Shown: positions 16,861-26,696, numbered from the stretch's first letter. The stretch is DNA of 64,000 bases from Shouchella rhizosphaerae (GCF_900142675.1 NZ_FRBS01000002.1:124001-188000); one strand, 5' to 3'. Made by a program: numbers and translations. Notes: a model not told the origin generated them from the sequence alone.

Positions 16861-18108
16861 ATGAGTAAGAAATCGGAAATTATACGAATATTAAAGGAAA
16901 ACCGTAATTATAGACATTTACTGCTCACGACTACAATTAGTGGTCTTGCGACATGGGGAGCCTTTATTGCGATGCTAATGCTGTTGAGCGAGATCACGGA
17001 AACAGGTGTTCAACTTGGAGCGTTATGGGCGCTTAGCGGGATCGTTCCTTTGTTTATGAGTTTTGGTTTAGGCGGAATCATTGACCGCTTTCATACACGC
17101 ACCGTTTTAATTGTTTCTGAATGGGTCCGTGCTCCTTTGCATGCCCTCTTTATTCTCGTTCCGTTTTTTGATGGGTGGCTCGCCTGGACGCTGTTTTTTA
17201 TCGTTCGCTTTGTGATCGGAGTATTCAATTCATTAAACGCTGTCGCTCGGCAAACAATCATTCCCGAAATCATTAAAGGCGACGACTTAATTGTCGCAAA
17301 TTCATTAAATTTCACATTAACGAGTACGATTCGGCTAATTGGAGCGGCTACTGGCGGTACGGTTATTACATTGATCGATCCCAATTATTTTTGGGTGCTA
17401 GCATCGATTGCTTTCGTGATCTCAGCAGTGCTTGTTTCCCGCCTTCAAGTTAAAAGGGAAAAAGTAAAACCGAAGGAACGCCATTTTATAAAAGAATTGA
17501 AAGTCGGTCTTACGATTGCGAAAAATAAAGTGTTTATCCGCTATGTACTATTATTTGCGCTAACCGGAGGGTTAATAATCGGTTCCTTTAACTTGATGTT
17601 ACAGCAGATGGCCGTAATAACTTACGATATGCCGGCAATTGGATTAAGTCTGTTGTATATTGCAGAAGGGGCTACATCAGTTGCTTTAGGGATATGGATA
17701 GCGAACCGAAAATTTATGTTTGCGAAAATTCATACGTATGGATGGATTTACATATTGATGGGAGCTACATGGGCCCTGTTTGGTTTTACACAAACCATCC
17801 ATCAAGGGATGTTTGTAATCTTCCTTTTTGCTGCCGTTGGCGGATTTGTCGTTCCTTTTGAACGAATGGTGATGCAGACACATGTAGAGGCAAATGCGAG
17901 AGGGCGAATTTTTGGATTATGGAACACGTGCAGCTTGCTTTCCATCAATATTGGTGCTCTTATAACTGGAATGGTGATTGACTACGTTGGCCTGGCCTAT
18001 GTACCGCTCATCGTCGCTATATTCGAAATCATTTTAGGGATTGTCTTTTTCGTTCAATTTAAAGGGAGAACCACAGACGAGGCCAAAAAATTCGGAGAGG
18101 TAGGGTAG
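16861..18108 (+). CDS. MFS efflux transporter, MefA-like (MFS_3) group
   Basis: The 415-residue protein has 12 membrane segments and the loop-2/3 motif G-G-I-I-D-R-F-H-T-R-T, with later R-F-V-I-G-V-F-N-S and A-R-Q-T-I-I-P-E-I, as in macrolide-type efflux proteins and enterobactin exporters. The substrate is not readable. ATG 16861 follows AAAGGA; a TTG 5 codons upstream is possible. It sits between a nucleotidyltransferase and a frameshifted SdpI gene without close overlap. Confidence 0.85.
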   Translation: MSKKSEIIRILKENRNYRHLLLTTTISGLATWGAFIAMLMLLSEITETGVQLGALWALSGIVPLFMSFGLGGIIDRFHTRTVLIVSEWVRAPLHALFILVPFFDGWLAWTLFFIVRFVIGVFNSLNAVARQTIIPEIIKGDDLIVANSLNFTLTSTIRLIGAATGGTVITLIDPNYFWVLASIAFVISAVLVSRLQVKREKVKPKERHFIKELKVGLTIAKNKVFIRYVLLFALTGGLIIGSFNLMLQQMAVITYDMPAIGLSLLYIAEGATSVALGIWIANRKFMFAKIHTYGWIYILMGATWALFGFTQTIHQGMFVIFLFAAVGGFVVPFERMVMQTHVEANARGRIFGLWNTCSLLSINIGALITGMVIDYVGLAYVPLIVAIFEIILGIVFFVQFKGRTTDEAKKFGEVG

Positions 18109-18213
18109 ATAAGCGAAGCAGTCTAGGTTAGAAAGAACGGTAAGTGATTAGTAGAATTGATTCGAATTATGATAATTATGGGGGCGCTTATATTACATAG
18201 CATAGAAAGGTTG

Positions 18214-18677
18214 ATGAACGTGAACCTACGCTGGGTGTTTGTGATTGTCTTAATCCTCTCTTTGCTGCATGGAGCGGTTTTACTTGATAATACAGGTAGA
18301 GTAGCCGACTTGGGTGTAACAATTTTGATGGTGATAAGTATCAGTTTAGGGATTATGACGGTCGTTCTTGGCTATTTTGGAACGAAGGCAAAACCAAACC
18401 TGGCGTTCGGGGTACGAACAAAATGGGCATTAAGCAATGACGAGGTATGGAAGCGCTCAAATTTATTAGGGGGGAAACTCCTGTTAATTGTGGGCTTTGC
18501 CTTTATTATTACCGCCTTTCCTGCACGTTACTATTTTCGTCACATGAAACATATACCACAGCCTTTGGAATCATGTTCGTGCTCCTTATTTTTGGCTGGG
18601 CCATTATCGCAATCTGGTACTCTTACCACGTCTATAAAGAAGTGGTTGGGGGCGGTGAAAACAAGGAAGATCGGTAA
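18214..18677 (+). pseudogene. SdpI-family membrane protein, frameshifted
   Basis: The first frame encodes helices and the SdpI hallmark G-V-R-T-K-W-A-L-S-N-D-E-V-W followed by N-L-L-G-G-K near residue 95, then goes off track after about base 18535. The expected ending (E-T-Y-T-T-A-F-G-I-M-F-V, a last membrane helix, Y-S-Y-H-V-Y-K-E) continues in another frame up to 18677. SdpI proteins protect against the SdpC killing peptide or act as unknown membrane proteins. A single indel explains the break; a sequencing error is possible. An extended out-of-frame product could still be made up to 18684. Confidence 0.75.
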
Positions 18678-18938
18678 ACAGTAGCGGAGGCAATATATTA
18701 TTGCGATGAAAATAAAAAATGAGCTCTATCGAGTAGGTGGGAAATGCCCGAAAAGTGTTTTTAAAACCTATTTTTCAAGGATGTGTTTTTTTCATTTATG
18801 CAATGTAAACGCAGCCAACTGTTAGCTAGGAAAAGGTGGAAATAGACAGTGTAGAAAAGCTATGTTAGAATCATTTTTGCTGCCGTCAACTAGCGCAGTA
18901 ATATGTCAGATAATTGCATTTTTCAGAAAGGGATTGTT

Positions 18939-20246
18939 ATGGAGTCAACAGGAAGGATTTCAAACAAAGAAACATTTTTTATTGGTCTCATGCTATTTTC
19001 TCTTTTCTTCGGCGCAGGAAATTTAATTTTTCCGCCGGAATTGGGACTGAACGCTGGAGAGCATGCATGGCCAGCGATAATTGGATTTTTAATTTCAGGC
19101 GTAGGGCTACCGATTCTAGGCGTTCTCGCGATTACGTATATTGGCAGCTCTGATGCGGAAGGGCTAAGCAGGCGTGTTCATTCTAAATTTGCCGTAGCAA
19201 TAACAACGTTGTCGTACTTGACAATTGGCCCGTTGTTTGCGGTGCCGCGGACAGGGACGGTTTCTTATGAAATGGCGATTGTGCCTTTTTTAAAAGATGG
19301 CGGAAGTTCCCTTTCCCTTTTAGTCTTTACATTGATTTATTTTGCGATCGTCTATGCGCTTGCCCTGAACCCAGGGAAATTTGTCGATCGCATCGGGAAA
19401 ATTATCACGCCTTTTTTGCTGCTTGTCATTTTTATATTGCTTGCTGCGGCTGTGTTTGGCCCATTAGGAACCTATCAGGCTCCAACGGAAGCATATACGA
19501 ATTATCCATTATTTAAAGGAATTACAGAAGGCTATTTGACGATGGACACGATTGCCTCCGTTGTGTTTGGTATCATTGTTGTTAAAGCGATTGAGGATAG
19601 AGGCGCTAAAGATCGGTTAATGATCCAAAAAACGGCATGGAAGGCAGGGCTTGTGGCTGGAATTTGTTTAGGCGTTGTTTACGCAGGCCTCGGTTATCTC
19701 GGTGCGACTAGCGCAACAGCGATTTCGGCACAAACGGGTCATGAAATCCTTGCTGCTGTTTCCAATGCGTATTTTGGCGTTTATGGCAATGTGATTCTAG
19801 GCCTTGCGATCTTGTTTGCTTGTATTCCAACAGCAACAGGTCTGATTTCCTCATGTGCCATTTATATTAATAGACGGTTTCCGCGTCTTTCTTATCCATT
19901 GCTTGTACTATTGTTTACGTTATTAAGCCTTGTCATTGCTAATTTTGGCTTGGAAAATGTGATTTCATTGTCAGTGCCAGTGCTTCATTTTATTTATCCG
20001 ATTATTATGGTGCTTATTTTTCTTGCTTTTCTAGATAAGATGATTGGCGAAAGACGATCCATTTACCAATTTGCTGTCTTATTCACCGGAATTGTCAGCT
20101 TAAATGATGGCTTGTTAGCTGCAAACCCCGATTGGGGCTACCCCGGCTTTCTGGCGTTGCCGTTTGCCGAGCTTGGACTAGCTTGGGTGGTGCCTGCCTT
20201 GCTCGGGGCAGTCATTGGCTTTGTTGTTTCGTTGTTTCAAAAATAA
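18939..20246 (+). CDS. brnQ: Branched-chain amino acid carrier BrnQ
   Basis: The 435-residue protein has about 12 membrane segments and the LIVCS-family opening F-F-G-A-G-N-L-I-F-P-P, then P-R-T-G-T-V-S-Y-E near residue 105. It imports leucine, isoleucine and valine with sodium or protons. ATG 18939 follows AGAAAGGG; the in-frame start at 18903 adds an untypical leader. No T-box or CodY box was recognised in the 254-base upstream gap. A terminator follows at 20296. Confidence 0.95.
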   Translation: MESTGRISNKETFFIGLMLFSLFFGAGNLIFPPELGLNAGEHAWPAIIGFLISGVGLPILGVLAITYIGSSDAEGLSRRVHSKFAVAITTLSYLTIGPLFAVPRTGTVSYEMAIVPFLKDGGSSLSLLVFTLIYFAIVYALALNPGKFVDRIGKIITPFLLLVIFILLAAAVFGPLGTYQAPTEAYTNYPLFKGITEGYLTMDTIASVVFGIIVVKAIEDRGAKDRLMIQKTAWKAGLVAGICLGVVYAGLGYLGATSATAISAQTGHEILAAVSNAYFGVYGNVILGLAILFACIPTATGLISSCAIYINRRFPRLSYPLLVLLFTLLSLVIANFGLENVISLSVPVLHFIYPIIMVLIFLAFLDKMIGERRSIYQFAVLFTGIVSLNDGLLAANPDWGYPGFLALPFAELGLAWVVPALLGAVIGFVVSLFQK

Positions 20247-20295
20247 TCATCTACTTACAAACGACAAAGTATGCGAGCGCATGTTTACAATCTGG

Positions 20296-20322
20296 GGGCT
20301 GCGGTGAGCGCAGCCCTTTCTT
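20296..20322 (+). terminator. Terminator after brnQ
   Basis: GGGCTGC (20296-20302) pairs with GCAGCCC (20310-20316), followed by TTTCTT. It is close to the ribosome binding site of the next gene. Confidence 0.65.
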
Positions 20323-20342
20323 ATAACAAAGGAGTGAGCTGC

Positions 20343-20657
20343 TTGCCAACCATACAGGGGTTTCCAATTGACGATGAGACACGCTGTATTCATTACCAGC
20401 AAGAAATCGATGTTGTTGCGATCCAATTTGCTTGCTGTGGCCAATTTTATCCGTGTTATAAGTGTCATGCTGAGTCAGTGGGGCATGAGATTAAAACGTG
20501 GCCAAAGAGTGAGTTTGGCGCGAACGCGATTTACTGTGGCAAATGCCGAAAAACGATGGCGATTAGCGACTATCTTGAAAAAGGGGAATGTACCCATTGT
20601 GGCACACGCTTTAACCCCGGATGCGCTAGACACTACCATATTTATTTTGATGTGTGA
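20343..20657 (+). CDS. CHY-type zinc finger protein
   Basis: The 104-residue protein shows the CHY pattern: T-R-C-I-H-Y, F-A-C-C-G-x-F-Y-P-C-Y-K-C-H, then a second half with Y-C-G-K-C and C-T-H-C-G-x-R-F-N-P-G-C and a final H-Y-H-I-Y-F. About ten cysteines and several histidines would bind up to three zincs. Eukaryotic relatives are ubiquitin ligases; the role of the short bacterial form is unknown. The start is TTG 20343, because AAAGGAG lies 8 bases upstream and the in-frame ATG at 20271 precedes the brnQ terminator. Confidence 0.85.
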   Translation: MPTIQGFPIDDETRCIHYQQEIDVVAIQFACCGQFYPCYKCHAESVGHEIKTWPKSEFGANAIYCGKCRKTMAISDYLEKGECTHCGTRFNPGCARHYHIYFDV

Positions 20658-20797
20658 ACGCCCCGATGCTTTTGGCGATTGGCCCCTTTAATCAAGACTT
20701 TTTGAAACTGTTTATACATACATGAGATCCCATTTGTTTCCTCATAACCAGATCGTTTCCATCATAGGATATATGAAGAAAAAAACAGGAGGAAAGC

Positions 20798-21730
20798 ATG
20801 ACAAAAAAAGTGCTGATGTTTTGCGACCCTGGTATCGATGATTCATTGGCGATTATGTATGCACTTTCTGCCCCTTTTATTGAACTAATCGGGCTTGTCG
20901 TTAGTTACGGGAATGTCAGTAAGAAGCAAGCAGTTACAAACGCTGCGTATTTGCTCCATTTAGCGGGGCGGACAGACATCCCGCTTATATCTGGGGCAAG
21001 CATGCCAATTGTTGAGGAAAATTTAGTATACTATCCTAATATTCATGGAGAGAGCGGAATGGGTCCGATTCAATTGCCTGCCCATGACGAGATTCCAGTC
21101 CGGCCATTTGCGACTGTTCCTGAAATCATTGCCCGTTTTCAAGGAGAAGTGATCATTGTCGATACGGGAAGAATGACAGCGCTCGCAGCTGCTTTTGTCG
21201 GATTTGAGAAAGAAATGAAAGATGTCCATTCTTTTTATGTAATGGGAGGAGCCTTTTTTATTCCAGGAAACGCCACTCCACTAGCTGAAGCAAATGTTTA
21301 CGGCGACCCCCACGCGGCACAGCTTGTTATAAGCCGTGCTACTCCGTTAACGCTTGCCCCCTTAAACGTCACCAACCAGGCGGTGCTACCAGCAATAGTA
21401 GTGGACAAGTGGGCAGAACAAGCAAAAAATCCATTTTCTCACGTTATACGGGCGATTTGCTCCCATTACATCGAGGCGCACCAGCAAATGATGCCTGGCA
21501 GCCTTGGGGCCCCTATTCATGATTTGGTGCCGCTGATGCTCATCCGGACACCGGAAATGGCTGGTTATATTGAACGTCCAATTGAAATTATTACATATGG
21601 CAAAGAACAAGGACTGACCTATGTTGATTTTCGTCCTGGGATGAGAAATGAAGGCCCTCGAATTGCCGTCACGCTTGATTACCCGCTGTTTTTGCGAACG
21701 TTCAAGGAAGGAGTGGGGTTATCTTCATAG
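20798..21730 (+). CDS. Nucleoside hydrolase (inosine-uridine preferring type)
   Basis: The 310-residue enzyme begins with the calcium-site motif D-P-G-I-D-D-S (D10, D14, D15), contains N-I-H-G-E-S-G near residue 82, the M-G-G-A-F segment near 150 and a late I-H-D-L-V-P. It cleaves the N-glycosidic bond of nucleosides for salvage. The first motif aspartate pattern is D-x-G-x-D-D, usual for the family. AGGAGG precedes the ATG. It stands alone. Confidence 0.93.
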   Translation: MTKKVLMFCDPGIDDSLAIMYALSAPFIELIGLVVSYGNVSKKQAVTNAAYLLHLAGRTDIPLISGASMPIVEENLVYYPNIHGESGMGPIQLPAHDEIPVRPFATVPEIIARFQGEVIIVDTGRMTALAAAFVGFEKEMKDVHSFYVMGGAFFIPGNATPLAEANVYGDPHAAQLVISRATPLTLAPLNVTNQAVLPAIVVDKWAEQAKNPFSHVIRAICSHYIEAHQQMMPGSLGAPIHDLVPLMLIRTPEMAGYIERPIEIITYGKEQGLTYVDFRPGMRNEGPRIAVTLDYPLFLRTFKEGVGLSS

Positions 21731-21886
21731 CGCGGCTGTTAAGCTGATAAGGCGGCTTTTCCTCATTGGCTTCTATTTGTCGTGGATCGATGCCTTGCGA
21801 ATCGAGTGAATGTTTCTTGTTGTCCTTTCTCCTTCCCATGATCTTCCGAGGCTCTTTTTTCCCTCTCAAGGCACAGCAAGCCTTAT

Positions 21887-22522
21887 TTAGCGTGGTTTTT
21901 CATTTTTAAGCAATTGGTCGATTGAAATGGCTACTAGCTGGAGAAAACGTTGTTGGTGAGGAACAAGGTCATTCAATGTCATTCGCTCGCAATAAGGGCG
22001 GCGGATCTTGCCTTCTTCCACAAACCCGTCACTTTCGATCGCTTTGACCGTACCAAAACAGAGTTGATAAAAAGCGGAAAATGGCACGCGTACCATGCCG
22101 GCGACTTCTTCCTCTTGTAATCGAAATTGCTCAAACGGGATATGTTGCCGGTATACGTATGTAAAAGCGAACTCATAATCATAGATATCACGGTGTTTCG
22201 GCATACAGCGGAATTGACCGAGAAAGTCTAGGTCAGCAAAAGGGATGTCGATCCCTAATTCTTCTTTGACTTCGCGTATGCCGTCTTCGGCTGTTTCACC
22301 TTCGAGCAAATGGCCAGCTGCGGTAATATCAAACAAGCTAGGGAAATCTTTTTTGTGGGCGCTGCGTCGTTGCAAATAAATGTAAGGCTCCGTTTGAGAA
22401 TCATCGACGATCCAACAATGGAATGTTTCGTGCCAAAGCCCCTTTTCATGGGCCGTTTTTCTTGTTGCTGTGCCGACTTTTTGTTTTGCTTGATTGTAGA
22501 TGGCGAGTGTTTCTGTATCCAT
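21887..22522 (-). CDS. NUDIX hydrolase, YfcD/IDI-like
   Basis: The 211-residue protein carries an intact Nudix box, G-x5-E-x7-R-E-x-x-E-E-L-G-I, around residues 72-94. The N-terminus (E-x-L-x-I-Y-N, H-E-K-G-L-W-H-E-T-F-H-C-W) matches the YfcD/isopentenyl-diphosphate-isomerase-like Nudix group seen in bacilli. Substrate unknown; likely a diphosphate compound. The ATG at 22522 was selected because AAGGAG is then 7 bases away; the ATG at 22528 is too near. Confidence 0.88.
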   Translation of the reverse strand: MDTETLAIYNQAKQKVGTATRKTAHEKGLWHETFHCWIVDDSQTEPYIYLQRRSAHKKDFPSLFDITAAGHLLEGETAEDGIREVKEELGIDIPFADLDFLGQFRCMPKHRDIYDYEFAFTYVYRQHIPFEQFRLQEEEVAGMVRVPFSAFYQLCFGTVKAIESDGFVEEGKIRRPYCERMTLNDLVPHQQRFLQLVAISIDQLLKNEKPR

Positions 22523-22642
22523 TTGCATGCTCCTTATAAGCGGTTTATGGTTAGTATAACACTTCCCATGAGGCCTTTTTTTGCTTTCATTTGCACAAAA
22601 GCTTGTTATCATAGTACTACTGTATGAAAAGGAGTGCCTGTC

Positions 22643-24253
22643 ATGAAGGGGTATAAGCGGCTGCCGCTAAAAGGGCAGATTATGCTGTTTAGCGGTTTAA
22701 TTGTACTCGTTTCGATTTTAATTTTGAGCGCCTTTGTGGCCAATAGCCAAGCGACTGGCGCACGAGACCATTTGGCGGAAAAGGTGCGCATTAGTGCAAG
22801 CCATATTGCCCATAGTGAGATGGCTAAGGCTGCTCTTGTGGCCGGAGAAACCAATGACGAGCTGAAAGCTTACGTAGAAACGGTTCGAGAAGAAAATGAC
22901 CTCCAGTATATTGTTGTGATGGATAACGACCGTATTCGTTATACACATCCTGTAGCAGAACGAATCGGGCAAATGTTTGTTGGCGAAGACGCTGCTGATG
23001 TGTTTAACGGCCATCGCTACACATCCGAAGGGGAGGGGACGCTTGGGCCGTCGATGCGTGCTTTTGAACCTGTCTGGGACGAGGCAGGCAATCAGATTGG
23101 CGCTGTTTCTGTCGGCATTTCGACTGAGGCTATCGCCGCAGCGGTAAAGGATAGCCAATCAATGCTTTTATGGAGCGTGTTTTGCAGTTTGCTCATTGGC
23201 ATTGTCGGTGCTTCGATGTTAGGGCAAAGCATTAAAAAAACGCTTAACGGGTTGGAGCCTGCGGAAATTGCTTTAGCTGTCGAGGAACGCAATTCAATGC
23301 TTGAAGCAGTCGATGAAGGCATTTTGGCGATCAACAACGATGGCGAAGTGCTCTTGGCCAATAATGCGGCGAAACAATTTTTGCGGCGTACCGGGTATCA
23401 TGGAGAGTTTGATGGCGTGCCAATCGACCGTATTTGGCCTGAGCTTAAGCTACCAGAGGCGTTGACAGCAACAAGCGCATTCTCGAATGAGTCGATTAAG
23501 AAAGGCGATGTGGAAACAGTGGCAACCCGTGTGCCAATGTATGTAGCTGGAGAATGTGTTGGCGCCCTTGCGACTTTTAATGAACGGAGCCACTTGGATG
23601 ACGTCATGAGGCGCCTTGCTGGCGCTGAAGTATATGCCCATAGTTTGCGGAGCGAAACACATGAGTTTATGAATAAACTCCATATCATCCATGCCATGGT
23701 AGAAACGGAGTCGTACGAAGAATTAACAAACTATATTGAACAATTATCTGAACGGTACCATAAACGGACAGCAAGTGCAGCGAGCCAAGTCGAACAGCTA
23801 GTAGAGGATGTCAGCATTGCCCACTATTTAGCCCAAAAAATTGGCTGGATTGAACAAATGGGCGTATCTGTGCAAGTGCAAAGCGGCACACCGTGGCCAA
23901 GCATGAATACGGCTCTCACAGACGTCTGGGTAACGGTCATTGGCAACACGTTTGACAATGCGTGGGAAGCGATGCAACACAAAGATGAAAAAAAACTGAC
24001 GCTGACGCTTAAACAAGCAGGTGGAGTGCTCCGCTATGTGATTGAAGACAATGGCATCGGTTTTTCACCGACTAAACAGGAGGCGTCACAGCGTTCTACG
24101 AAAGGTGGCGACCGTGGTTACGGTCTTGCGAATATTAGAGAAAAATTGAAGCCGTTTCATGGCACGATCGACATTTTGTCGGAAAAAGGGGAAGGCACGA
24201 TTGTCACGATCCATATTCCTTATGGAGAAAAAGGAGGGAACAGCAGTGATTAA
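22643..24253 (+). CDS. CitA/DcuS-type sensor histidine kinase, MalK-like
   Basis: The 536-residue protein has two membrane helices (about 12-33 and 172-192) around a periplasmic-type PAS (PDC) sensor of the citrate/C4-dicarboxylate kind (R-Y-T-H-P and Y-T-S-E-G-E-G-T-L-G-P-S). A cytoplasmic PAS, the H-box E-T-H-E-F-M-N-K-L-H (His340), and an ATPase domain with D-N-A-W-E-A and D-N-G-I-G-F follow. In B. subtilis the matching MalK senses malate. It overlaps its response regulator by 8 bases, and a dicarboxylate transporter follows, so an organic acid is the likely signal. ATG 22643 follows AAAAGGAG. Confidence 0.92.
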   Translation: MKGYKRLPLKGQIMLFSGLIVLVSILILSAFVANSQATGARDHLAEKVRISASHIAHSEMAKAALVAGETNDELKAYVETVREENDLQYIVVMDNDRIRYTHPVAERIGQMFVGEDAADVFNGHRYTSEGEGTLGPSMRAFEPVWDEAGNQIGAVSVGISTEAIAAAVKDSQSMLLWSVFCSLLIGIVGASMLGQSIKKTLNGLEPAEIALAVEERNSMLEAVDEGILAINNDGEVLLANNAAKQFLRRTGYHGEFDGVPIDRIWPELKLPEALTATSAFSNESIKKGDVETVATRVPMYVAGECVGALATFNERSHLDDVMRRLAGAEVYAHSLRSETHEFMNKLHIIHAMVETESYEELTNYIEQLSERYHKRTASAASQVEQLVEDVSIAHYLAQKIGWIEQMGVSVQVQSGTPWPSMNTALTDVWVTVIGNTFDNAWEAMQHKDEKKLTLTLKQAGGVLRYVIEDNGIGFSPTKQEASQRSTKGGDRGYGLANIREKLKPFHGTIDILSEKGEGTIVTIHIPYGEKGGNSSD

Positions 24254-24944
24254 AGTAGCGGTGATTGAAGATGATATCGATGTAGCAAGGTTTCACCGTC
24301 TTTTCTTAAGCAAAGTAGCCGGTTTTGAATTAATTGGAGAAGCCCACACGCTCGAACAAGGCGTTCACTTGATCCAAACACAAAAACCGGATCTGCTTTT
24401 GCTTGATGTGTTTGTCGGCCAGGAAAATGGCCTCGACGTATTAAAACGCATCCGCGCGGAAGACACGAATACCGATGTGATTCTGATTACATCTGCTAAC
24501 GATGCAAAGACCGTGCAAACAGGTTCCCGATATGGCGTTGTCGATTATTTGATCAAGCCCTTTTCATTTGCCCGCTTTCAAGAAGCGTTAAACCGTTACC
24601 GTGCTAGCCAGCTAGACGCCAATGCATCTTTTACACAACAAGATGTGGACAGGCTGCTTCATAAAGGCGGGCAACGAAAAGTGTACGCGTTGCCTAAAGG
24701 CATTGCCAAGGAAACAGCTATCCGCGTACTGAGCTGCCTGATTGAAGCGGACGACTCGCTTGCGGCTGCAGAACTGGAAGCGCGCACGGAAATCTCCCAT
24801 GTGTCGTTGCGTAAATACATGCGTTTCTTTGAAGAAGAACAGCTGGTTGAGAAAGAGCTCGTTTACCAAAGTTCCGGCAGGCCCTTACAAACGTATAAAG
24901 CAAGCCCAGAAGCAGCCTTGTTTTTAAAAGCTAGTTTCATTTAA
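24246..24944 (+). CDS. CitB/DcuR-type response regulator, MalR-like
   Basis: The 232-residue protein has a receiver domain (E8-D9-D10, phospho-acceptor D54, K at about residue 104) and a C-terminal helix-turn-helix (about 165-190, E-I-S-H-V-S-L-R-K-Y) as in the CitB family. It would activate the dicarboxylate transporter gene 72 bases downstream. The GTG start at 24246 follows AGGAGG inside the kinase gene; the frame upstream reads into the kinase and is not translated as a leader. Confidence 0.92.
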   Translation: MIKVAVIEDDIDVARFHRLFLSKVAGFELIGEAHTLEQGVHLIQTQKPDLLLLDVFVGQENGLDVLKRIRAEDTNTDVILITSANDAKTVQTGSRYGVVDYLIKPFSFARFQEALNRYRASQLDANASFTQQDVDRLLHKGGQRKVYALPKGIAKETAIRVLSCLIEADDSLAAAELEARTEISHVSLRKYMRFFEEEQLVEKELVYQSSGRPLQTYKASPEAALFLKASFI

Positions 24945-24985
24945 TTAAAAAAACTAGACGGATCCCCCTCTCTTATGGAAAAATA

Positions 24986-24999
24986 AGAAAACGCTTTCA
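24986..24999. promoter_or_regulatory. Candidate cre site (CcpA)
   Basis: On the minus strand the 14 bases read TGAAAGCGTTTTCT, matching the catabolite-responsive element TGNAARCGNWWWCA except for the last base. It lies 17 bases before the transporter start codon, where CcpA would block transcription during growth on preferred sugars. Confidence 0.55.
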
Positions 25000-25016
25000 G
25001 ATTAGGGGTGATCATC

Positions 25017-26687
25017 ATGAAACAAGCTTTATCAATCACATGGGACCGCTTATGGCAGCAACATACAAGAACCAAAAGCGCGCTTAATGTTTTTTCATAT
25101 GCCCAAAAAGGGACCAGTGCATTAAAACGAGAAGCGGCTGAGCATGAGCAGGCAAAGCAAAACAGCGGAGGCCAGCCAGAGCCAAAAGAAAAAAAGCCTT
25201 ATTCCCGCGCTCAGCTTGTCGGCCTTTTATTAGGTCCGCTCTTGTTTTTCCTTACGCTAATGTTCTTTCATCCAGAAGGGCTGCCAACAGAAGGGCGCCA
25301 TGTGCTGGCGGTCACATTATGGATTGCCACATGGTGGATGACGGAAGCAATCCCGATTCCAGCGACATCGCTTCTGCCATTGATTTTACTGCCGATCACA
25401 GGGGCAATGGAAGGTTCTGCTGTTGCTTCGTCTTACGGAAATGACATTATCTTTTTATTCTTAGGTGGATTTTTTATCGCAACAGCAATGGAAAAATGGA
25501 ATTTGCATAAACGCATTGCCCTCTTCATCATTGCCGTCATTGGTACGAGCACGCAGCGAATTTTGCTCGGCTTTATGGCAGCAACGGCGTTTTTGTCGAT
25601 GTGGGTGTCAAACACAGCTGCTGTTATGATGATGGTGCCAATGGCACTTGCGATTACAGCGCAAGTCGCCGAAACACTAAAAGGGCAAAAAGAAGGGCGC
25701 GAGCTGCCTAAATTTGAGAAAGCAATGCTTTTTGGCGTCGGCTATGCTGGCACGATTGGTGGTTTTGCAACGTTAATTGGAACGCCGCCGACGATTATTT
25801 TTGCCGGCCAAGTGAGAGAGCTGTTTGGCATTGAAGTCTCGTTTGCTTCATGGATGCTGTTTGCCACGCCATTAATGCTTGTTGTTTTGCTATTTACATG
25901 GTTTTATTTAGGTAGAATTGCCTTTAAAACGAAAATCAAAGAGCTGCCAGGCGGGAAAGAAGTCATTCAATCCGAAAGAAGCAAGCTTGGCCGCATTTCT
26001 TACGAAGAAGGCATTGTCGCTGGCGTGTTTGCCTTTGCCGCCTTTATGTGGATCACTAAAGATTTCTTCTGGAGCGGCGATAACGCGATGATTTTCCAAC
26101 TTCCAGGGATTTCAGATGGCATGGTCGCGATCATGGCAACCATGTTCTTGTTCTTAATTCCTGGAAAAGCAAGCGCTCGCATTCTTGATTGGGCCGATTC
26201 AAGAGACATTCCATGGGGCGTGTTGCTCTTGTTTGGCGGCGGTTTGGCGATTGCAGCTGGTTTCCAGTCAAGTGGTTTGTCGGTTTGGCTTGGCGAACAA
26301 TTGACGGTGCTAGATGGCCTCCATATGTTGCTCATTATCGGTGGCGCCACGTTGCTTATTATGATGTTGACGGAAATCACATCGAACACGGCGACGGCGA
26401 CAATGATCATGCCGATCGTCGCTTCGTTGGCAGTGGCGATCAATGTCCATCCATTTGCGTTGATGGCGCCATGTGCAATTGCGGCAAACTGTGCATTCAT
26501 GCTGCCAGTCGGAACGCCGCCGAATGCGATTATTTTCGGTACAGGCAAGGTGAAAATTATTGAAATGGTCCGAGCTGGTTTTTGGCTCAATGTCTTCTCA
26601 ACGATTCTCATCGTGCTCGCCGTCTATGCATTCTTGCCAATCGTATTTGACATCGATTTAAGCGTTTTTCCAGATAGCTTGAAGTAG
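25017..26687 (+). CDS. Sodium/dicarboxylate symporter, DASS (SLC13) family
   Basis: The 556-residue protein has a 55-residue hydrophilic N-terminus and then the DASS core. Both S-N-T signatures are present: W-V-S-N-T-A-A-V (near residue 200) and I-T-S-N-T-A-T-A (near 460), together with G-T-P-P-T and G-T-P-P-N-A. It should import succinate, malate or related acids with sodium, like SdcS of Staphylococcus. It follows a MalK/MalR-like pair, which probably controls it, and a candidate cre site lies in the leader. ATG 25017 follows AGGGGTG; a GTG 3 codons upstream is possible. Confidence 0.93.
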   Translation: MKQALSITWDRLWQQHTRTKSALNVFSYAQKGTSALKREAAEHEQAKQNSGGQPEPKEKKPYSRAQLVGLLLGPLLFFLTLMFFHPEGLPTEGRHVLAVTLWIATWWMTEAIPIPATSLLPLILLPITGAMEGSAVASSYGNDIIFLFLGGFFIATAMEKWNLHKRIALFIIAVIGTSTQRILLGFMAATAFLSMWVSNTAAVMMMVPMALAITAQVAETLKGQKEGRELPKFEKAMLFGVGYAGTIGGFATLIGTPPTIIFAGQVRELFGIEVSFASWMLFATPLMLVVLLFTWFYLGRIAFKTKIKELPGGKEVIQSERSKLGRISYEEGIVAGVFAFAAFMWITKDFFWSGDNAMIFQLPGISDGMVAIMATMFLFLIPGKASARILDWADSRDIPWGVLLLFGGGLAIAAGFQSSGLSVWLGEQLTVLDGLHMLLIIGGATLLIMMLTEITSNTATATMIMPIVASLAVAINVHPFALMAPCAIAANCAFMLPVGTPPNAIIFGTGKVKIIEMVRAGFWLNVFSTILIVLAVYAFLPIVFDIDLSVFPDSLK

Positions 26688-26696
26688 TAGAAACAG

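Noticed and set aside
26000-26611. 203-codon frame opposite the DASS transporter
   Set aside because: Antisense shadow of conserved transport motifs, without a binding site.
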